Below are positions 43,411 through 46,167 of a stretch of 46,167 nucleotides of DNA, piece after piece. The stretch comes from an uncultured Bacteroidota bacterium (GTDB lineage Bacteria; Bacteroidota; Ignavibacteria; UBA10030; UBA8401), in assembly GCA_937920105.1 (NCBI GenBank), contig CALETH010000118.1:1-46167 (forward strand). Reading direction: 5' to 3'. Below the pieces are notes generated by a model. That model was given only the letters and a program-made list of their open reading frames with translations, made no database searches and was not told the DNA's origin. Position 1 is the stretch's first letter, and each line of letters opens with the position of its first letter. A program made the position numbers and the translations under genes.

Positions 43411-44346
43411 TCACACCTTCTCCGCAACTCTCATTTTTGCACTTCGTGAACGCGGATTTTTTTCTTGTTCTTCTATTGAAGCCACAATGGGTTTCTTTGT
43501 GAGAAGACGAAGTTGGGGTTCTATTATTGTATCTGCAACAAGTTTATTTCCTGATGGAATACTTGTTGCCGAATATTGTGAAAAAAAATTCTTTACGATT
43601 CTATCTTCAAGGGAATGGTATGAGATAACAACTATTCTTGCACCTGTAGCAAGAAATGGAACAACATCTTCTAATATTTTTTGCAAATGCAATAATTCAT
43701 TGTTGACTACTATTCGTAACGCTTGAAAAATTCTTGCTAATGATTTTGTAAGAAATTTTTGGAAGACAATTTTTTCTACAATTTTTACCAATTCACCAGT
43801 AGTGGAAATTTTTTTTTCCACTCTATATTCTATAATTGCTTTTGCAATTCTTCGGGAAAACTTTTCTTCTCCATATTCCCAAAAAATTTCTGCAAGTTGT
43901 TCTTCGGAATATGTATTGAGAATTATTGCTGCATCAAGCACACTTCGTGAATCCATTCTCATATCCAATTTTTCATCCGCTCTAAAAGAAAAACCTTTAC
44001 TCGGTTCATCTAACTGATAGGAAGAAACCCCAAGGTCTAACAACAAACCTTGAATAGATGAAACATTGTGAGTTTGAAAAATAGAACGAAGATGAACACT
44101 ATTATCGTGAACGAAAATACAATTGGATTGAAAACGCTGTAATCTTGTTTTTGCATAACGATGTGAATCTTCATCAGCATCGATAGCAAGAAGTTTTCCG
44201 TGTGGAAAAATTTTTTCGAGAATTTTTTCTGCGTGTCCACCACCACCCAACGTTCCATCAACATACATTCCCTGTGAAATTGTGATGAGATATTCTATCA
44301 CTTCATCAAGCAGTACGGGTTGATGATATTCTCCTTTTACACTCAT
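43411..44346 (-). CDS. rsmH: 16S rRNA (cytosine-1402-N4) methyltransferase
   Basis: Methylates N4 of C1402 in 16S rRNA using SAM. 311 residues. The start MSVKGEYHQPVLLDEVIEYL is followed by the SAM-binding YVDGTLGGGGHAEKIL, then LLDLGVSSYQLDEPSKGFSF, RIFQALRIVVNNELLHLQKI and VISYHSLEDRIVKNFF; the C-terminal NPRSRSAKMRVAE is diagnostic. Its ATG shares a base with the mraZ stop codon, so translation is coupled. It was formerly called mraW. Confidence 0.98.
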   Translation of the reverse strand: MSVKGEYHQPVLLDEVIEYLITISQGMYVDGTLGGGGHAEKILEKIFPHGKLLAIDADEDSHRYAKTRLQRFQSNCIFVHDNSVHLRSIFQTHNVSSIQGLLLDLGVSSYQLDEPSKGFSFRADEKLDMRMDSRSVLDAAIILNTYSEEQLAEIFWEYGEEKFSRRIAKAIIEYRVEKKISTTGELVKIVEKIVFQKFLTKSLARIFQALRIVVNNELLHLQKILEDVVPFLATGARIVVISYHSLEDRIVKNFFSQYSATSIPSGNKLVADTIIEPQLRLLTKKPIVASIEEQEKNPRSRSAKMRVAEKV

Positions 44347-44798
44347 TACTCTTTTAAAGATTGAAATACTGTTGCAGCAACATTTTCGTACGTTTCTTTT
44401 TGTTTTCGTTCGTATTCTTTAAAGAGTTTCGGATTCCACAATTCAATACGTTCCAATACTCCGATAATGAGTATCTCATTTTCGATATGTGCAAATTGCA
44501 AAAGTTCTTTGGGAAGTGTAATTCGAGATTGAGTATCAAGTTCTGCTTCCGTTGCCCATTGAAGAAGTGTTCTGGTAAAGAAGCGATGTTTGGGGTCAGT
44601 AGAAATTAATTTGCGAATTGTTGTTTCTAATTTTAACCATTCATCATTAGGATACATAAAAATACATGTTTCAAATCCACGAGTAATGGTGAATGTATTT
44701 TTTGCTTCACGCGAAATATATTTTCGCATTTTAGATGGAATGTTGATGCGGCTTTTATCATCAACAGTGTATTGATATGACCCTTTAAACGATGACAT
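44346..44798 (-). CDS. mraZ: Transcriptional regulator MraZ
   Basis: 150 residues with two AbrB-like (SpoVT/MazE-type) half domains, each with the DxxxR signature: DDKSRINIPSKMRKY near 14-28 and DTQSRITLPKELLQFA near 95-110. MraZ forms ring oligomers and binds repeated GTGGG-type boxes before its own operon. Such boxes are present at 44827-44851. It is the first gene of the dcw cluster. Confidence 0.97.
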   Translation of the reverse strand: MSSFKGSYQYTVDDKSRINIPSKMRKYISREAKNTFTITRGFETCIFMYPNDEWLKLETTIRKLISTDPKHRFFTRTLLQWATEAELDTQSRITLPKELLQFAHIENEILIIGVLERIELWNPKLFKEYERKQKETYENVAATVFQSLKE

Positions 44799-44826
44799 AA
44801 AAAATTATAGTAATTTTCCCTTTATA

Positions 44827-44851
44827 CCCACTTTAACCCACTTTACTCCAC
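44827..44851 (-). promoter_or_regulatory. MraZ operator (three boxes, 10-bp period)
   Basis: On the minus strand GTGGAGTAAA, GTGGGTTAAA, GTGGG: three boxes exactly 10 bp apart, ending 29 bp before the mraZ start codon. This matches the known MraZ-binding repeats (TGGG-type boxes with 5-nt spacers). TATAAA and TATAAT stretches between operator and start codon are candidate -10 elements; the TATAAT would give a very short leader. Confidence 0.88.
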
Positions 44852-44934
44852 ATGAAAATTACTAAATTCTTTGCAAAAGTCAAACTACTTTTTGAAAATA
44901 AATTATTTTTTTTGATTGGTGTGATACGTAACAT

Positions 44935-44968
44935 AACCCTGCCAGAATTTTTAAATTCTGGCAGGGTT
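44935..44968. repeat. Perfect 16-bp palindrome between mraZ promoter and HAD gene
   Basis: aaccctgccagaattt (44935-44950) and its exact reverse complement (44953-44968) with a 2-bp loop. On the minus strand it lies 10 bp after the HAD gene stop codon but has no T run behind it, so it is either a dispersed palindrome or an unusual terminator. Confidence 0.75.
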
Positions 44969-44977
44969 GGTATTTGA

Positions 44978-45583
44978 TTATATCAATGATAATTTTTGAA
45001 ATTCACTTTCTAGTTGCATAGCATTTTCAAAAACAATTCCGTTTATTCCGCAGGATTTTGCTCCATCAATATTTTCTGCAATATCATCAATAAAAAGAAT
45101 GGTGTTGGGAGGTGTACTCATAGATTGTACAACATGATGATAAATTTCTTGTTGTGGTTTAACATAGCCAATTTCAAATGAAAGAAAATATTTGTAAAAC
45201 TTTTTTACGATGGGATAGTGTAATGCTATTTCCCAGTGAACTGCGCTAGTATTACTTAAAATTGCGGTGTGATATTTTTTTTGAATTTTTTCTACAATAA
45301 AATTTATTTCTTCGTTTTCTCCAAGCAAAATATTGTTCCATGCGTTTTGTATTTCCTGTGGTGAAAATTTATTCTGAAATATTTTTCTATTTTCTTCTAT
45401 AAATTGTTCGGTAGTAATTTTCCCACTTTCGTAACGAATAATATTTTTTTTGATGTCATCTTTATATGGAAGACGTTGTTCTTCCGTACGCAAACCAAGT
45501 GTATTCGCAAAGGCATGTACATCTATATTGATTAATACAGTACCAAGGTCAAAAATTATTGTGGAAATTTTTTGTGCGTTCAT
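44978..45583 (-). CDS. HAD-superfamily hydrolase
   Basis: 201 residues, a cytoplasmic phosphatase-type HAD protein. Motif I is IIFDLGTVLINID with nucleophile Asp12 (FDLGxV form, as in YihX-like phosphatases, where the +2 acid is replaced by Gly). Motif II is AILSNTSAVHW, motif III Lys in YVKPQQEIYHHV and motif IV LFIDDIAENIDGA. A helical cap lies at about residues 18-90. The substrate is unknown. It ends 127 bp before the mraZ operator on the same strand, separated by a perfect palindrome, so it is probably a separate transcription unit. Confidence 0.9.
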   Translation of the reverse strand: MNAQKISTIIFDLGTVLINIDVHAFANTLGLRTEEQRLPYKDDIKKNIIRYESGKITTEQFIEENRKIFQNKFSPQEIQNAWNNILLGENEEINFIVEKIQKKYHTAILSNTSAVHWEIALHYPIVKKFYKYFLSFEIGYVKPQQEIYHHVVQSMSTPPNTILFIDDIAENIDGAKSCGINGIVFENAMQLESEFQKLSLI

Positions 45584-45594
45584 GATTTAAAAAA

Positions 45595-45620
45595 TGGATT
45601 CCTGCTTTCGCAGGAATGAC
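45595..45620. repeat. Half copy of the GTCATTCC-type palindrome
   Basis: tggattcctgctttcgcagg followed by aatgac: one hairpin arm of the repeat family found in the dcw gaps, just upstream of the HAD gene start. Confidence 0.75.
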
Positions 45621-45634
45621 AATGTTAAAAAATT

Positions 45635-45683
45635 AAGAGCGGATTTTTCATCCCACATAAATGGGACAAATCCGCTCTTTTTA
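45635..45683 (-). terminator. Hairpin terminator downstream of the partial T9SS protein gene
   Basis: aagagcggattt pairs with aaatccgctctt around a spacer that itself contains tcccacataaatggga. T runs are present on the plus side; on the minus strand the stem is followed by AATTTTTTAAC. It may act in both directions. Confidence 0.6.
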
Positions 45684-45689
45684 CTTATT

Positions 45690-45745
45690 TGGACTAAAGT
45701 CCATTATGGTTTTAGTGATTTTGTTCCACGGCCTAAAGGTCGTGG
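45690..45745. repeat. Two short hairpin repeats, CTAAAG core
   Basis: tggactaaagtcca (45690-45703) and ccacggcctaaaggtcgtgg (45726-45745) repeat the pair found after ftsZ at 25881-25941, in the same order and orientation. Confidence 0.75.
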
Positions 45746-45801
45746 CTATTTCTCAAATACTCCCCTACTTTACTGACTACCGAATTCTGACTTTCTGAAT
45801 A

Positions 45802-46116
45802 CTATTTTATCAACATCATTTTTTTGATTTCGGTAAATTTTCCGGCGGTGAGTTTATAAAAATATATTCCACTAGATAACTTACTTCCATCAAATTGTAC
45901 TTCATGTACTCCTGCTTCTACTTCTCCATTTACTAATGTTGCAATTTCTTCTCCTAAAAGATTATATACTTTTAAGGTTACAAAATTATTGTTTGGCAAT
46001 TGATAGTTGATTGTTGTTGTCGGATTGTATGGATTGGGGAAGTTTTGAAATAACTCAACACTTTTGGGTAGTGTAATAACTTCAATTGTATTACTATAAT
46101 TTACTTTTCCATCTCT
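45802..46116 (-). CDS. C-terminal part of a T9SS-sorted secreted protein (partial)
   Basis: Only the last ~104 residues are present; the 5' part lies beyond the contig end. From RDGKVNYSNTIEVITLPK onward it is a type A T9SS sorting domain: FQNFPNPYNPTTTINYQLPN, VYNLLGEEIATLVNGEVEAG, SSGIYFYKLTAGKFTEIKKM. The domain directs export by the type IX system and cell-surface attachment. It is more diverged from the two protease sorting domains than they are from each other. The open frame runs five codons further (MLFRS) into adapter sequence, which is not biological. Confidence 0.9.
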   Translation of the reverse strand, partial: RDGKVNYSNTIEVITLPKSVELFQNFPNPYNPTTTINYQLPNNNFVTLKVYNLLGEEIATLVNGEVEAGVHEVQFDGSKLSSGIYFYKLTAGKFTEIKKMMLIK

Positions 46117-46167
46117 AGATCGGAAGAGCACACGTCTGAACTCCAGTCACCAGATCTGATCTCGTAT
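46117..46167 (+). other. Illumina adapter contamination at the contig end
   Basis: The last 51 bases begin AGATCGGAAGAGCACACGTC, continue as the rest of the TruSeq read-1 adapter (through CCAGTCAC), then an index-like CAGATCTG and ATCTCGTAT, the start of the constant P7-side sequence. This is library adapter, not genomic DNA. Confidence 0.99.

Noticed and set aside
44935..44968. Standard rho-independent terminator after the HAD gene
   Set aside because: The stem is perfect, but there is no T run on the minus strand after it; recorded as a palindromic repeat instead.

Overview
The window is about 46 kb of AT-rich DNA, dense in coding sequence and mostly on the minus strand. It looks like part of a draft genome from the Bacteroidota/Chlorobi/Ignavibacteria side of the FCB group. 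The grounds are three type IX secretion (T9SS) C-terminal sorting domains of the PNPFNP...GQEVA...SGMYIYRITAGKFSESKKM type, a TonB-dependent receptor under a TPP riboswitch, LytS/LytTR regulation with a Reg_prop sensor, and many intergenic palindromes. The last 51 bases (46117-46167) are Illumina adapter, so this is the end of an assembled contig.

Layout. 1-1000: two small unrecognised membrane-protein genes ending in a terminator. 1001-2131: carA. 2115-7090 (minus): a thiamine uptake unit, read as TPP riboswitch with terminator, TonB receptor, thiamine pyrophosphokinase and a sodium:solute symporter, interrupted by a small MITE-like element. 7168-11333 (plus): a DUF4159 protein and a large DUF4175-like coiled-coil membrane protein. 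11558-25334 (minus): two paralogous two-gene operons, each a secreted fibre-like protein followed by a T9SS-sorted protease (M4 metalloprotease in operon A, S8 subtilase in operon B). Between them lie a LytS-type sensor kinase and a LytTR response regulator.

25988-44798 (minus): a nearly complete dcw (division and cell wall) cluster: mraZ, rsmH, ftsL-like, PBP with PASTA domains, murE, murF, mraY (frameshifted here), murD, ftsW, an unknown gene, murG, an unknown membrane gene, an S23-family gene, murC, ftsQ, ftsA, a second S23-family gene, ftsZ. murB and ddl are absent. MurE carries the DNPR motif of meso-diaminopimelate ligases. MraZ boxes with 10-bp spacing lie upstream of mraZ. 44978-46116: a HAD hydrolase and the 3' end of another T9SS-sorted protein.

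The most interesting part is the 11.5-25.8 kb block. Direct repeats with an exact 21-bp period, resembling LytTR operators on the minus strand, occur upstream of both the regulator gene (two boxes) and fibre-protease operon A (three boxes), at the same distance from a -10-like element. The leaders of operons A and B both carry a tiny Met-Pro-Pro-stop reading frame with a good ribosome binding site. The two protease genes share a perfect 152-bp repeat covering their last codons and 3' flank. Together these suggest a co-regulated secreted fibre/protease system that I do not recognise as described. All functional statements here are inferred from sequence alone.
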